A DNA stretch of 9,430 bases from Nitrososphaerota archaeon (GCA_027886785.1 JAPCJV010000041.1:1-9430), one strand, 5' to 3'. Shown: positions 1 to 7,300, counted from the first letter of the stretch. Numbers and translations are program-made. Notes: a model not told the origin generated them from the letters alone.

Positions 1-1
1 A

Positions 2-505
2 GGATTTTCGCTCACAGGGACGGAGCTGCCGCGCGAGGGAAACGGACATCCGACGATGGTCCCGTATCAGATCTTCGAAACAAAAGACGGATCCGTGGCG
101 ATCTCAGCTGCGGATTCGAGACAATGGATCAAGTTTACGCAAGCTTTGAATCGAACGGATCTTGTGGACGATCCACGATTTATTGACAATTCGGCTCGAG
201 TGGGTCACAGAAAGGAGCTCATCGACGCGCTCCAGAAAATTATGTTGAAGTACGATCGAGATAGCTTGGTTTCATTGATGCGGGAGTTCGGGATACCTTC
301 GTCCCCCGTGCAAAGCGTGAAAGACGTCCTAGAAGACCCACAGCTCCAATTTAGAGGCATGGTGCAGGACATAGGAGGGGTCGTAGTTCCGGGGTGTCCC
401 ATCAAAATGACCGGGTTCACCTGGAAGCTGCAGAATGCGCCCCCAAAGCAGGGGCAGGATGCACTCAAAATTTTAGAAGATCTGGAGATTCCCGAAACCC
501 TTTAG
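2..505 (+). CDS. CaiB/BaiF family (class III) CoA-transferase, C-terminal part, cut by window edge
   Basis: The frame is open from base 2 with no start in view, so only about the last 167 residues are present. An internal ATG at 56 is probably not the start, because the residues before it (ending GNGHPT) read straight into the MVPYQIFETKDG stretch typical of family III CoA-transferases, followed by a DSRQW element. These enzymes move CoA between a donor acyl-CoA and a free carboxylic acid through an aspartyl intermediate. The catalytic Asp is N-terminal and lies outside the window, so activity and substrate cannot be judged. Related members act on carnitine, formate, succinate or mesaconate. 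The stop TAG is at 503-505. The gene runs tail-to-tail into the 3-hydroxyacyl-CoA dehydrogenase, with 29 bases between the stops. The family call is secure; the specificity is unknown. Confidence 0.9.
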   Translation, partial: GFSLTGTELPREGNGHPTMVPYQIFETKDGSVAISAADSRQWIKFTQALNRTDLVDDPRFIDNSARVGHRKELIDALQKIMLKYDRDSLVSLMREFGIPSSPVQSVKDVLEDPQLQFRGMVQDIGGVVVPGCPIKMTGFTWKLQNAPPKQGQDALKILEDLEIPETL

Positions 506-532
506 GGCAGTGAAAGCTCTCTAAACGGTTCT

Positions 533-546
533 GGTCAGACCTGACC
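533..546. repeat. Short inverted repeat between convergent genes
   Basis: GGTCAG-AC-CTGACC is a perfect 6-base inverted repeat. As RNA it would fold as a 5-bp stem with a 4-base loop. It sits at the convergent junction and overlaps the dehydrogenase stop codon (TGA, complement of 535-537). No T-tract follows on either strand, so an archaeal terminator role is only a weak suggestion. Confidence 0.3.
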
Positions 547-1458
547 GGTCCTGTCGAAGTTGTAGTATTCATAATACCCTCCCTTGCTACCCTTCTTCGC
601 CGCCGGGTCTCCCAAGTACCCTTCCTTTACAAGTTGCTCTAAAATCCTCGGCGGCTTAAATCGATCATCTCTGGTCGACTCATAGAGAGATTGCATATTT
701 CTCAACCTAGAATCCAGCCCAACGAGATCTGCCAGCTCAAAGGGCCCCATGGGATAACCGTATCCGAGCTTCATGGCAAGATCGATATCTTTTACCGAGG
801 ACACTCCGCGTTCCAGTAATGCGCTCGCTTCGGCATAGGCTGAGAGGCCAATCCGGTTCACCACAAACCCCGGAGTATCGACGACGACTATCGGGGTTTT
901 GTGAAGCTCTCTAGTAATTGCTTGTACACGAGAGATCACTACGTCCTCGACTTCCTTTGTCTTGACAATCTCGACCAGCTTAGTGATCTGAGGCGGATTG
1001 AAGAAATGCATGCCAATCAACCGCTTTCTCGTTTCTAGGGGAAGCGGTTCAGCGATCTGTGAAATAGTAAGCGTCGAAGTATTGCTTGCAAGTATAGTGT
1101 CCGACCCAGAAGTTAGGGCAACTTTACGAAATATTTCCTGTTTTACCTGAAGTTCCTCTATCGCCGCTTCCAGAATAAGATCTGCACCTGTAGATGCTTC
1201 CTCAATAGTACGCGTCAGAGTGATGCGGGAGTATACCCTTTCGACATCCTCGCGGCTAATCCTGTTTTTGGAAACGAGCGAGTCCAGTCCGTACTTGCCA
1301 GTTCTTACTAGCTCCATCCCGGAATCTAGCTGATCGCTGTTTACATCAAACGCTCTCACAGATAGTCCGGTCTGTGCGAAAATTTGAGCAATCTGAGATC
1401 CCATCAATCCGAATCCCAGTACAGCTACCGTTCGAACTGGCGATAGAGGTAAAGCCAA
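535..1458 (-). CDS. 3-hydroxyacyl-CoA dehydrogenase (NAD-dependent, HAD family)
   Basis: This 307-residue protein has the normal length for a single-function enzyme oxidising 3-hydroxyacyl-CoA to 3-oxoacyl-CoA with NAD+. The N-terminal Rossmann fold shows GFGLMG at 15-20 and an Asp at 38 ending the second strand, as expected for NAD binding. Active-site elements are present: the ASNTST segment (124-129), catalytic His151 in HFFNPP, Glu163, and Asn201 in PGFVVNR. The spacing His to Glu (12) and His to Asn (50) equals that of the human enzyme. The C-terminal domain carries GYGYPMGPFELADLVGLD and a KGGYYEY end. The start is TTG: a TGA lies two codons upstream and no ATG precedes the NAD motif. 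An out-of-frame ATG lies 7 bases upstream. There is no Shine-Dalgarno. Family members usually act on the (S)-isomer. Hydroxybutyryl-CoA dehydrogenase is likely but chain length is not evident. Confidence 0.93.
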   Translation of the reverse strand: MALPLSPVRTVAVLGFGLMGSQIAQIFAQTGLSVRAFDVNSDQLDSGMELVRTGKYGLDSLVSKNRISREDVERVYSRITLTRTIEEASTGADLILEAAIEELQVKQEIFRKVALTSGSDTILASNTSTLTISQIAEPLPLETRKRLIGMHFFNPPQITKLVEIVKTKEVEDVVISRVQAITRELHKTPIVVVDTPGFVVNRIGLSAYAEASALLERGVSSVKDIDLAMKLGYGYPMGPFELADLVGLDSRLRNMQSLYESTRDDRFKPPRILEQLVKEGYLGDPAAKKGSKGGYYEYYNFDRTGQV

Positions 1459-1517
1459 TTTTCATCTGCAAGGGAAAATCATTTGCGTAGTTACGTGTTG
1501 CGATCTCATCAAACAAA

Positions 1518-1528
1518 GGATAAATTTC
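1518..1528. promoter_or_regulatory. Candidate TATA box(es) between divergent genes
   Basis: GGATAAATTTC is the most TATA-like element in the 106-base gap between the divergent dehydrogenase and aminotransferase genes. Read forward it lies about 41 bases before the TTG at 1565; read backward (GAAATTTATCC) about 65 bases before the TTG at 1458. With transcription starting about 26 bases from the box, leaders of roughly 15 and 39 bases are predicted. One box may serve both directions. This is inference from spacing and composition only. Confidence 0.4.
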
Positions 1529-1564
1529 AAACCAGATTCTAATTTTTCGAGATTTGTTTTCCTT

Positions 1565-2494
1565 TTGAAAGATGCAGAATTTTGTTGGATGGATGGAAAG
1601 GTACTCAGAACCGAGGAAGCTCTGTGCTCGGCCCTTAGTCCCATGCATCTGGGAGTTTTCGAGGGAATCAGGGCCTATGTCCAAGGGGATATTTTGTCCA
1701 GAGGAAAACTAGCAGCATTCCGGTGGCATGATCACATCAACCGGTTGTGGAGATCGGCCCGCGTCATGGGAATTGAAATACCTTTTTCGAAGGAAGAACT
1801 GTTTCGAGGTCTAAGGGACTCTTTAGCTGCAAACGGATACGATTCCAACACTTACATCAGTCCGCGGGTGTTTCCTCGAAATTACATTTCCAGCGGCCTG
1901 ACCGAAAAAGAAGTTCGCGTTATCATGCGCGTCATCCCCGAAGAAACTTTGCTGGATGTTGGAAATAGCAGGTTTGAGGGAAAGTTCAGAATCAACGTTT
2001 CCTCATGGAGGAGGATTTCCTCTGACTCCCTGCCGCCGCAAAACAAATCGTTTGCGAACTATGCCAATTCCCGTCTCGCAGAGCTGGAGTCCCAGCGACT
2101 CGGCTTCGATGACTGCCTATTTCTTGACAGCCGCGGCCTCGTAGCAGAAGGGGGAGGATCTTGCATCTTGGGGATAAAAGATGGTACATTGGTAACACCT
2201 CCAGTATCGGCTTCGGTGTTGAAGAGCATCACAAGAGATTCTATTCTTCGGATCGCGAGAGAGGATTTGGTACTAAAAGTCGAGGAGAGAGACCTGAGCA
2301 GGATCGAGCTCTACGAGATGGACGAAGTGTTCATGTGCGGAACTTGGGCGGAGGTGCGTCCAGTTAAAAGCATAGACGATCTAGAATTTGGAAAAGAATA
2401 TCCGGGTCCTGTTACTAGAAAGATTGCAAATTATTTTGCCTCTGCAGTTACGGGCAAGGAACCAAAAAGAGCTTCCTGGCTGACGCCGCTCTAA
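1565..2494 (+). CDS. ilvE: Branched-chain amino acid aminotransferase (PLP fold type IV)
   Basis: This 309-residue protein matches the length of class IV aminotransferases that interconvert Leu, Ile and Val with their 2-oxo acids using 2-oxoglutarate/glutamate. The N-terminus shows WMDGKVL and then HLGVFEGIRAY, equivalent to the HYGTSVFEGIR element of E. coli IlvE. The PLP Schiff-base lysine is Lys161 (NKSFANY, aligning with AKAGGNY), and Glu195 in VAEGGGS is the cofactor-nitrogen ligand. TPP-x-SASVLKSITRDSI and EVFMCGTWAEVRPV are the C-terminal cofactor and substrate elements. The start is TTG at 1565; the next in-frame ATG (1589) would drop the conserved Trp before MDG, and no other start lies just upstream. 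The gene is divergent from the dehydrogenase and lies 199 bases ahead of the TPP-enzyme gene. The same fold includes D-amino-acid aminotransferase and aminodeoxychorismate lyase, which fit the sequence less well. Confidence 0.92.
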   Translation: MKDAEFCWMDGKVLRTEEALCSALSPMHLGVFEGIRAYVQGDILSRGKLAAFRWHDHINRLWRSARVMGIEIPFSKEELFRGLRDSLAANGYDSNTYISPRVFPRNYISSGLTEKEVRVIMRVIPEETLLDVGNSRFEGKFRINVSSWRRISSDSLPPQNKSFANYANSRLAELESQRLGFDDCLFLDSRGLVAEGGGSCILGIKDGTLVTPPVSASVLKSITRDSILRIAREDLVLKVEERDLSRIELYEMDEVFMCGTWAEVRPVKSIDDLEFGKEYPGPVTRKIANYFASAVTGKEPKRASWLTPL

Positions 2495-2519
2495 TGCGCT
2501 CAACAAGCAATAATAGTGT

Positions 2520-2654
2520 ATTTCAGTTCTCCAAAACGACGATGGTGTTCACCGCACGTCGCTGACAAGAGAAGCTCACATACCCGAGATCAAGCGAGAA
2601 CTCACTCTCTTGGAAGGTCCTCCCATTGAGCCGATCTTCAGACAACAAGTTTGA
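2520..2654 (+). other. Protein-like in-frame stretch upstream of TPP gene, possible small ORF or gene remnant
   Basis: Within the 199-base gap, the frame from ATT at 2520 to TGA at 2652-2654 is open for 44 codons. It reads like real protein, including REAHIPEIKRELTLLEG and then PPIEPIFRQQV. A TAG lies at 2514-2516, two codons upstream. No ATG, GTG or early TTG can start it; the only TTG is deep inside. The frame is the same as that of the TPP enzyme beginning at 2694, with the single TGA and 13 codons between. It could be a decayed gene end, an N-terminal extension interrupted by a nonsense codon, or chance. I recognise no family. Confidence 0.3.
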
Positions 2655-2664
2655 GAGAAGCGAG

Positions 2665-2676
2665 AAAAAATATTCG
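2665..2676 (+). promoter_or_regulatory. Candidate TATA box of the TPP-enzyme gene
   Basis: AAAAAATATTCG has its TATA-like core (AAATATT, 2668-2674) centred about 23 bases before the TTG at 2694. That is the spacing expected if transcription begins at or next to the start codon, giving a leaderless mRNA. No Shine-Dalgarno precedes the TTG, which fits. Confidence 0.5.
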
Positions 2677-2693
2677 AAACAGGGCGTTCACAT

Positions 2694-4520
2694 TTGCTCG
2701 AATCAGCATCGCGAAATAAGCAGGACATTGATGAATCGGTCGAAGTAAAAACCGGTGGCCACTGGCTCCTGAAGATCTTAGAGAGCTACGGAGTCCAGTT
2801 TGTATTTGGTACCACGGGCGCGGGCATGCCGGAAATTCAAGACGCAATGGTTGTCGTGAAACCTCCAAAGTGGATCCAGGGGTTACATGAATTTACGAGC
2901 GTCTGCGCCGCGATGGGGTACTCCCTCGCTTCAGGAAAACCCGGCGTCGCTTTGATTGACCGCGTGTGCGGAACTCTGAATTGTGCCGGAGCTTTCTATG
3001 CCGCTTTTCTCAATTCTTCCCCGATAGTGGTTTTGGCGTCCTCCAACGTACCGGGAGTTCCCATACCCGGTGGAAGCCTCGAGTATCATTACGCCGCCAA
3101 TCCAACTTTACCCATCAGCCCGTGGGTCAAATGGGCTGCTACTGTGGAATCACTGGACACTATGCCTGAGGATCTTGCAAAATCCTTCTTCATGGCAATG
3201 TCCGAACATCAAGGACCCACCTACATCGCCTTCAGGCAAGATCTTGCGGCGACTACGCCGCAGACAAAAGGAAGAATTACGAAAGTGGTCGAGCCCTACC
3301 TGTCGCCCAGGGTGCCCGATGATTCCACTCTCAAGAAAATAGTAAATGAGATCCTTTCGTCCGGCTCGGCTCAAATTATTACTGCACAGATCGGGAGACA
3401 TCCTGATGCAATGAGTTCGCTCGTGGAGTTCGCGCACACTTTCGGGATTGGCGTAGGTGAGACGCGATTTTTCGTAAACTATCCTTTTGCTGACCCACTG
3501 CACGTAGGATTCATGGACATTTTCGCGTCCTTGGAAGTATTGAAGTCGACTGAGCTGCTGTTGGCAATCGAGTTAGGGCTGTTGCCCCAGCAGCGATTCG
3601 ATGTGCCCGTAATCGATCTGGCGAGCGATCCATTTCATCGGCAGGACGTGACTTCTGGAGGCGATTATGGTGCCTCAATTTCCCCCGCGATCGTTAGAGC
3701 GGCATGCGACTCGGGACCGACCCTCGACAAGCTCGTGGCTATGGGAAAGGAACTGATGACGACTAAGGATCGAGAAGCCGCATTTGACAGGATTGCGCGC
3801 TTCGCCGAGATTCACGACAAAAACGTCAGCGAGTGGAGAGCGAAGGCGCTCCAGAGTTACAATTCTGAAACCCTGACCGGGTGGTCCATCGGGCATGTAA
3901 TCAACAAACACTGGAAGGAGGGAATGAGCTTGGTCGACGGGACTATGTCATTAAACGATCAAATCGTCAGAACGATTGAGCTTTCGAAGCCGGGTACATA
4001 CTTCAGCAATCCGAGTGCACATCTAGGGGCGTCGGTAGGAATGGCATATGGGGTAGCCCTGGCTGACAGAAATTACGTCGATGTCAAAGACAGGGGCACG
4101 CACAAGATAGGAAGGATCAGTGAATCACCCCACATCGTAGTTTCCACGATGGGCGACGGAGAAGCTGTGATGGGTAATCTCCCTTCAGCTCTTTGGACGT
4201 GTCAGCATTACGGGTTGGGCGTATTGTACGTCATTCTCAACAACGCTTGTTGGGCAGCTGAATGGCCGCCCTTTACCAGATCTCCGGAGCTCTGGGCAAA
4301 GCGCGCGCAGGACTATGAATTCATCGATATTGATAACCCGCGATTTGACTTTGCAAAAATAGCTGAATCCCTCGGGGTCTACGGAAAACGCTTAACGTCT
4401 TCACAAGAGTTCGACGCAACAATGGAAGATGCTCTGAACCATGTTAGATCAGGAAAACCAGCTGTGTTAGATCTGTGGATGGAAAAATACACTGGTCAAA
4501 AAGCCTCCAGCGTGCCCTAA
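2694..4520 (+). CDS. Thiamine pyrophosphate-dependent enzyme, acetolactate synthase/decarboxylase superfamily
   Basis: The 608 residues are laid out as pyrimidine-binding, central and PP-binding domains, as in acetolactate synthase, oxalyl-CoA decarboxylase and benzoylformate decarboxylase. The N-terminal domain shows YGVQFVFGTTGAGMPEIQ (32-49) and the cofactor-activating Glu66 in HEFTSV. The PP/Mg motif is GDG at 487-489, followed by NN at 516-517, the family's usual spacing. True acetolactate synthases have HEQ where this protein has HEF, and the Gly-rich turn GTTGAG is unusual, so catalytic acetolactate synthase (IlvB) is unlikely. It more likely cleaves or joins a 2-oxo acid or acyl-CoA. 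TTG at 2694 is the only usable start; an in-frame TGA lies 13 codons upstream. It follows the aminotransferase and is tail-to-tail with the acyl dehydratase, 10 bases apart. Myo-inositol-pathway IolD is another superfamily member I cannot exclude. Confidence 0.85.
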   Translation: MLESASRNKQDIDESVEVKTGGHWLLKILESYGVQFVFGTTGAGMPEIQDAMVVVKPPKWIQGLHEFTSVCAAMGYSLASGKPGVALIDRVCGTLNCAGAFYAAFLNSSPIVVLASSNVPGVPIPGGSLEYHYAANPTLPISPWVKWAATVESLDTMPEDLAKSFFMAMSEHQGPTYIAFRQDLAATTPQTKGRITKVVEPYLSPRVPDDSTLKKIVNEILSSGSAQIITAQIGRHPDAMSSLVEFAHTFGIGVGETRFFVNYPFADPLHVGFMDIFASLEVLKSTELLLAIELGLLPQQRFDVPVIDLASDPFHRQDVTSGGDYGASISPAIVRAACDSGPTLDKLVAMGKELMTTKDREAAFDRIARFAEIHDKNVSEWRAKALQSYNSETLTGWSIGHVINKHWKEGMSLVDGTMSLNDQIVRTIELSKPGTYFSNPSAHLGASVGMAYGVALADRNYVDVKDRGTHKIGRISESPHIVVSTMGDGEAVMGNLPSALWTCQHYGLGVLYVILNNACWAAEWPPFTRSPELWAKRAQDYEFIDIDNPRFDFAKIAESLGVYGKRLTSSQEFDATMEDALNHVRSGKPAVLDLWMEKYTGQKASSVP

Positions 4521-4530
4521 TCAAAGGTAG

Positions 4531-5709
4531 CTAGGATTGCATCCGGGCTCTGACGGGAGAATAATTCTTGTCTCTTGAGGGTAACAAGAGAGTGGAGTAC
4601 CCTGACATGATGTCTTCACCCCTCTGATTTAACGCATGGGTCTCGATGTCCACGCACGGCTCGTCATACTCTGAAATGTATTTCTTCATAATTTGCCCTT
4701 TCAGCCACATCACGTCGGAAAAATAGAAGAACTTTCTATATTGCGCGTAATTTTTCTTAATCCATCCATCATCTCCCATGTATCCGTAGAGAAACTCGAT
4801 CAACCAGCATTGTCTTTGGGCTCCGACATCATACGGCTGCGGTAGCCCGGCCGCATTTGCGACCGCCTTGTTGTAGTGCACGGCATAAATGGGTTCGAGC
4901 GCCCCAGTAGTGCTATCTCGGATACTCCATGCTGGATGTTTGCGGTAGAGTTCCAGCGCCGCCCCAAACGCTTTCAAGCCCACAGGGTCTGCTCCGACGC
5001 AGTAGGCAATCATGTCCGTGGTTCCGAACGGCCCCTTGACCAGTGTGGGAAGCTCGTCACCCACTCTAACATCTTCCCAGTACCTCGGCGCAGATCCTCT
5101 GGGCTCGTACGCGAGCACTTCATCCTCAATCCTGCCTAACTCTTCTTCGGTCCATGGATGGGGTAAGACGTACTGCGAATACTTTCCCTTGTCTCGTGCG
5201 CTCTTCCTTTCCGCGCGTGCAGACCACGAATAGGTCTCAGCGACGAGCTGATCTTTTTGATTTCGAAAAGTCGACTTATAATAGGTGAATACGATCTTGT
5301 TTGCAAAATTGCTCTTTTTAGCTTCCATTCCGGCGAAGATAATCTCCGGCTTGATCGTGTCTCCGATCAACAGGGGCTTGTGAAACATCCACTCATTTCC
5401 AGAGTGAAACGCATGCACCCCACGCAGGCCTTGACTGACCCACGTGGGAAAGACGCTGTAAAGCCAGTTCATTGGGGCGGGCATCGTGCGGTACCCACTC
5501 GATCTTGCGTACACGAGATCTCTGAAGAGCCTATTCCGATCGCCGATCCCATTTACAAAATGCCTGATGCTATCCTGAGTGACCATCGTGTTGAAGATAT
5601 TTCGAATCTCCAGAGATCGCCCCATTCTCTTGTTGACCCAGGATTCCAGATCTTCGGTGGAGATGGTGCCCTCGGGGATTTCTGCAACTTCTTCGGGGCT
5701 AGTCTCCAT
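4531..5709 (-). CDS. MaoC-like acyl dehydratase with FAS1-type N-terminal domain (double hotdog)
   Basis: This 392-residue protein has two hotdog-fold halves. The first (about 25-170) carries GIGDRNRLFRD (54-64), where the hydratase-2 motif would have D-x-N-P-x-H; His is replaced by Phe, as is common in the non-catalytic half of FAS1-like dehydratases. The second half begins at YWEDVRVGDELP (210-221) and carries His278 in AVHYNKAVANAAGLP, which I align with the catalytic His of MaoC hydratases, and YMGDDG (310-315), a hallmark of this long subfamily. Likely reaction: reversible hydration of an enoyl-CoA; the mesaconyl-CoA hydratases belong to the same broad group. The start is ATG, three bases after the acyl-CoA synthetase stop, with GGTGA eight bases upstream, the only good ribosome site seen here. 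This implies coupled translation and a shared pathway. The substrate is unknown. Confidence 0.85.
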   Translation of the reverse strand: METSPEEVAEIPEGTISTEDLESWVNKRMGRSLEIRNIFNTMVTQDSIRHFVNGIGDRNRLFRDLVYARSSGYRTMPAPMNWLYSVFPTWVSQGLRGVHAFHSGNEWMFHKPLLIGDTIKPEIIFAGMEAKKSNFANKIVFTYYKSTFRNQKDQLVAETYSWSARAERKSARDKGKYSQYVLPHPWTEEELGRIEDEVLAYEPRGSAPRYWEDVRVGDELPTLVKGPFGTTDMIAYCVGADPVGLKAFGAALELYRKHPAWSIRDSTTGALEPIYAVHYNKAVANAAGLPQPYDVGAQRQCWLIEFLYGYMGDDGWIKKNYAQYRKFFYFSDVMWLKGQIMKKYISEYDEPCVDIETHALNQRGEDIMSGYSTLLLPSRDKNYSPVRARMQS

Positions 5710-5712
5710 CCT

Positions 5713-7275
5713 CTAATTCACCACGGTTTTTGAGCTCTGCAACCTCAGCAGATTTCTTTTAACCTTTCCATCAATCGTTTTGGGAATTTCGCTTGTGAAT
5801 TCGATTTCTTTGGGATAAGCATAGGCCGCTAATTTTTCCCGGACGAACTGCTGGATGCCTATCTTCAGTAGTTCTCCTGGCTCCTGACCCTCCTTGAGTA
5901 CTACGAACGCTTTGATGATGTGTCCTTTCATCGCGTCCGGGACTCCGATCGCCGCGCTTTCCTTCACCGCGTAATGGGAGTTGAGCACATTCTCGATTTC
6001 TACAGGTCCAATCCTGTAACCCGAGGATTTTATGATATCATCCATTCTACCAGTGAACCAGTAATAGCCATCGGTATCTACGTACCCGCTGTCGCCCATG
6101 TGCTTCCAGTCAGTCCGAAGATGAACTGCGATCTCTCCGATTTTCTGCGGGCCTGTGATCTTTCCTTCTGAATCAATAATAGCGACCTTCAATGCTGGAA
6201 ACGGCTTGCCCAGACTACCCTGTTTTACTTTCCAGTTCTTGAAGCCCGGATAATCCGAGATCACCGCACCGACTTCAGTAGAGCCGTAAATAGCGTGCGG
6301 TTCCACGCCGAAGATTTCTTGCCACAAGAAAAATGATTTCTGATCTAGAGGCTCACCGGTGTATGTCATTTTCTCCAAGTTCACTTCGTGATGGTTTGTT
6401 TTGCCCGCATCCAATAATTTGCGGACGGCAGTCGGAGTGATAGTAGTATTGTTGATGCGAAATTCTCGCATCATCTCGAGGATTCTCTCCGGGACAAACC
6501 TACCGGATCTAGTGGAAGCTGTTGCCCCAAAAATCAGGGGAGCACACGTGCCTGGCCAGAGAAAGTGTCCCCACCCGACCGATGATGGACAAAAGTACAC
6601 GTCGTCGATCGCAACTCCGTGGGAAAACTTTGCTCCGGGCGCCAAAGATGCGAGACTCTTGTGGCGGTACACAAACGGCTTGGGGTTGCCGGTGGTGCCA
6701 CTGGTATATTGGATAGCCGCCGCGTCACTTGCGCTGGTCGAAGTCTCGTACGTGTCGCTTTCTCCTTCGATTTTATTGAGCAGATCATCAGTGGAAAGGA
6801 CATTTTCTGTCGCGTCCTCGGGTAACATTTTGAAAATATCGTGGGCGGCGATGATGAGCTTGGGCTTGGAGTCCTCTAACCTGAATCGGATTGCTTCTTT
6901 TCCTAGAAGCGGCGAGCAAAGAACGATGCAAGCTCCATGCTTGAAAGATCCGAACATGCTGACGTACAGCTCCAGGCAGGGTTCGGTAAAAATCGCGACG
7001 CGATCTCCTTTTGTCAGATGTTGATGCTCCAGCAGGTTTGCAAACTGCGATGCATGCTTGCCTAACCCTTTGAAGGTAATCGTCTCCCTTCCTCCATCCT
7101 CCTTTCCAATTAGGATCGCCGCACCCTTGTCGGTGTGCCGGTCGATGCACTCGTGGGTTATGTTGAAATTAGAGGGTTCGCCATCGAATACACTCCACTT
7201 GTCCTTGGGCGTGTATTTTTCGCAAGCTTCTTCGTAGGTTTCGTACCCCAGCTTGCCGTACGGCGAATTTGTCAA
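5713..7275 (-). CDS. AMP-forming acyl-CoA synthetase (acetyl-/medium-chain acyl-CoA ligase type)
   Basis: This 520-residue member of the adenylate-forming (ANL) superfamily activates a carboxylic acid with ATP to acyl-AMP and then to acyl-CoA. Motifs in order: P-loop TSGTTGNPK (191-199), YGSTEVGA (330-337), GDSGYVD (404-410), FTGRMDDIIK (417-426), the hinge and CoA-side SSGYRIGPVEIE, and the C-terminal PKTIDGKVKR with catalytic Lys504. All are intact. The overall pattern is closer to acetyl-CoA and medium-chain (MACS) synthetases than to long-chain or 4-coumarate types, but chain length cannot be read off. The start is TTG at 7275: a TAA lies ten codons upstream with no ATG or GTG between, and the TATA box places transcription within a few bases of it. 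An ATG at 7288 is out of frame. It is the first gene of an operon with the acyl dehydratase. Confidence 0.93.
   Translation of the reverse strand: MTNSPYGKLGYETYEEACEKYTPKDKWSVFDGEPSNFNITHECIDRHTDKGAAILIGKEDGGRETITFKGLGKHASQFANLLEHQHLTKGDRVAIFTEPCLELYVSMFGSFKHGACIVLCSPLLGKEAIRFRLEDSKPKLIIAAHDIFKMLPEDATENVLSTDDLLNKIEGESDTYETSTSASDAAAIQYTSGTTGNPKPFVYRHKSLASLAPGAKFSHGVAIDDVYFCPSSVGWGHFLWPGTCAPLIFGATASTRSGRFVPERILEMMREFRINNTTITPTAVRKLLDAGKTNHHEVNLEKMTYTGEPLDQKSFFLWQEIFGVEPHAIYGSTEVGAVISDYPGFKNWKVKQGSLGKPFPALKVAIIDSEGKITGPQKIGEIAVHLRTDWKHMGDSGYVDTDGYYWFTGRMDDIIKSSGYRIGPVEIENVLNSHYAVKESAAIGVPDAMKGHIIKAFVVLKEGQEPGELLKIGIQQFVREKLAAYAYPKEIEFTSEIPKTIDGKVKRNLLRLQSSKTVVN
5718..5722 (-). promoter_or_regulatory. 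Ribosome binding site of the acyl dehydratase
   Basis: On the minus strand GGTGA ends eight bases before the ATG at 5709 and lies inside the 3' end of the acyl-CoA synthetase gene. It can pair with the CACCTCC region expected at the 3' end of archaeal 16S rRNA. It fits internal initiation on a bicistronic mRNA, in contrast to the apparently leaderless first genes. Confidence 0.55.
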
Positions 7276-7300
7276 TGGAGTTCTGCATCCGCCGGCTAAA

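Noticed and set aside
56..505. ATG at 56 as the true start of a 149-residue protein
   Set aside because: The frame is open to the left edge and the residues before the ATG continue the CoA-transferase family pattern, so the gene is truncated by the window.
1346..1684. 112-codon minus-strand frame covering the divergent promoter region
   Set aside because: It overlaps both strongly supported genes in another frame and its translation matches no family; only its internal ATG at 1465 is of interest.
3150..3503. 117-codon minus-strand frame inside the TPP-enzyme gene
   Set aside because: The TPP-enzyme frame explains the region; the antisense translation has no motif.
5257..5733. 158-codon plus-strand frame opposite the acyl dehydratase
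   Set aside because: It is antisense to a well-supported gene, has no recognisable motifs and no promoter of its own.
6401..7024. 207-codon plus-strand frame opposite the acyl-CoA synthetase
   Set aside because: It mirrors the P-loop coding region of the synthetase and shows no domain or promoter.
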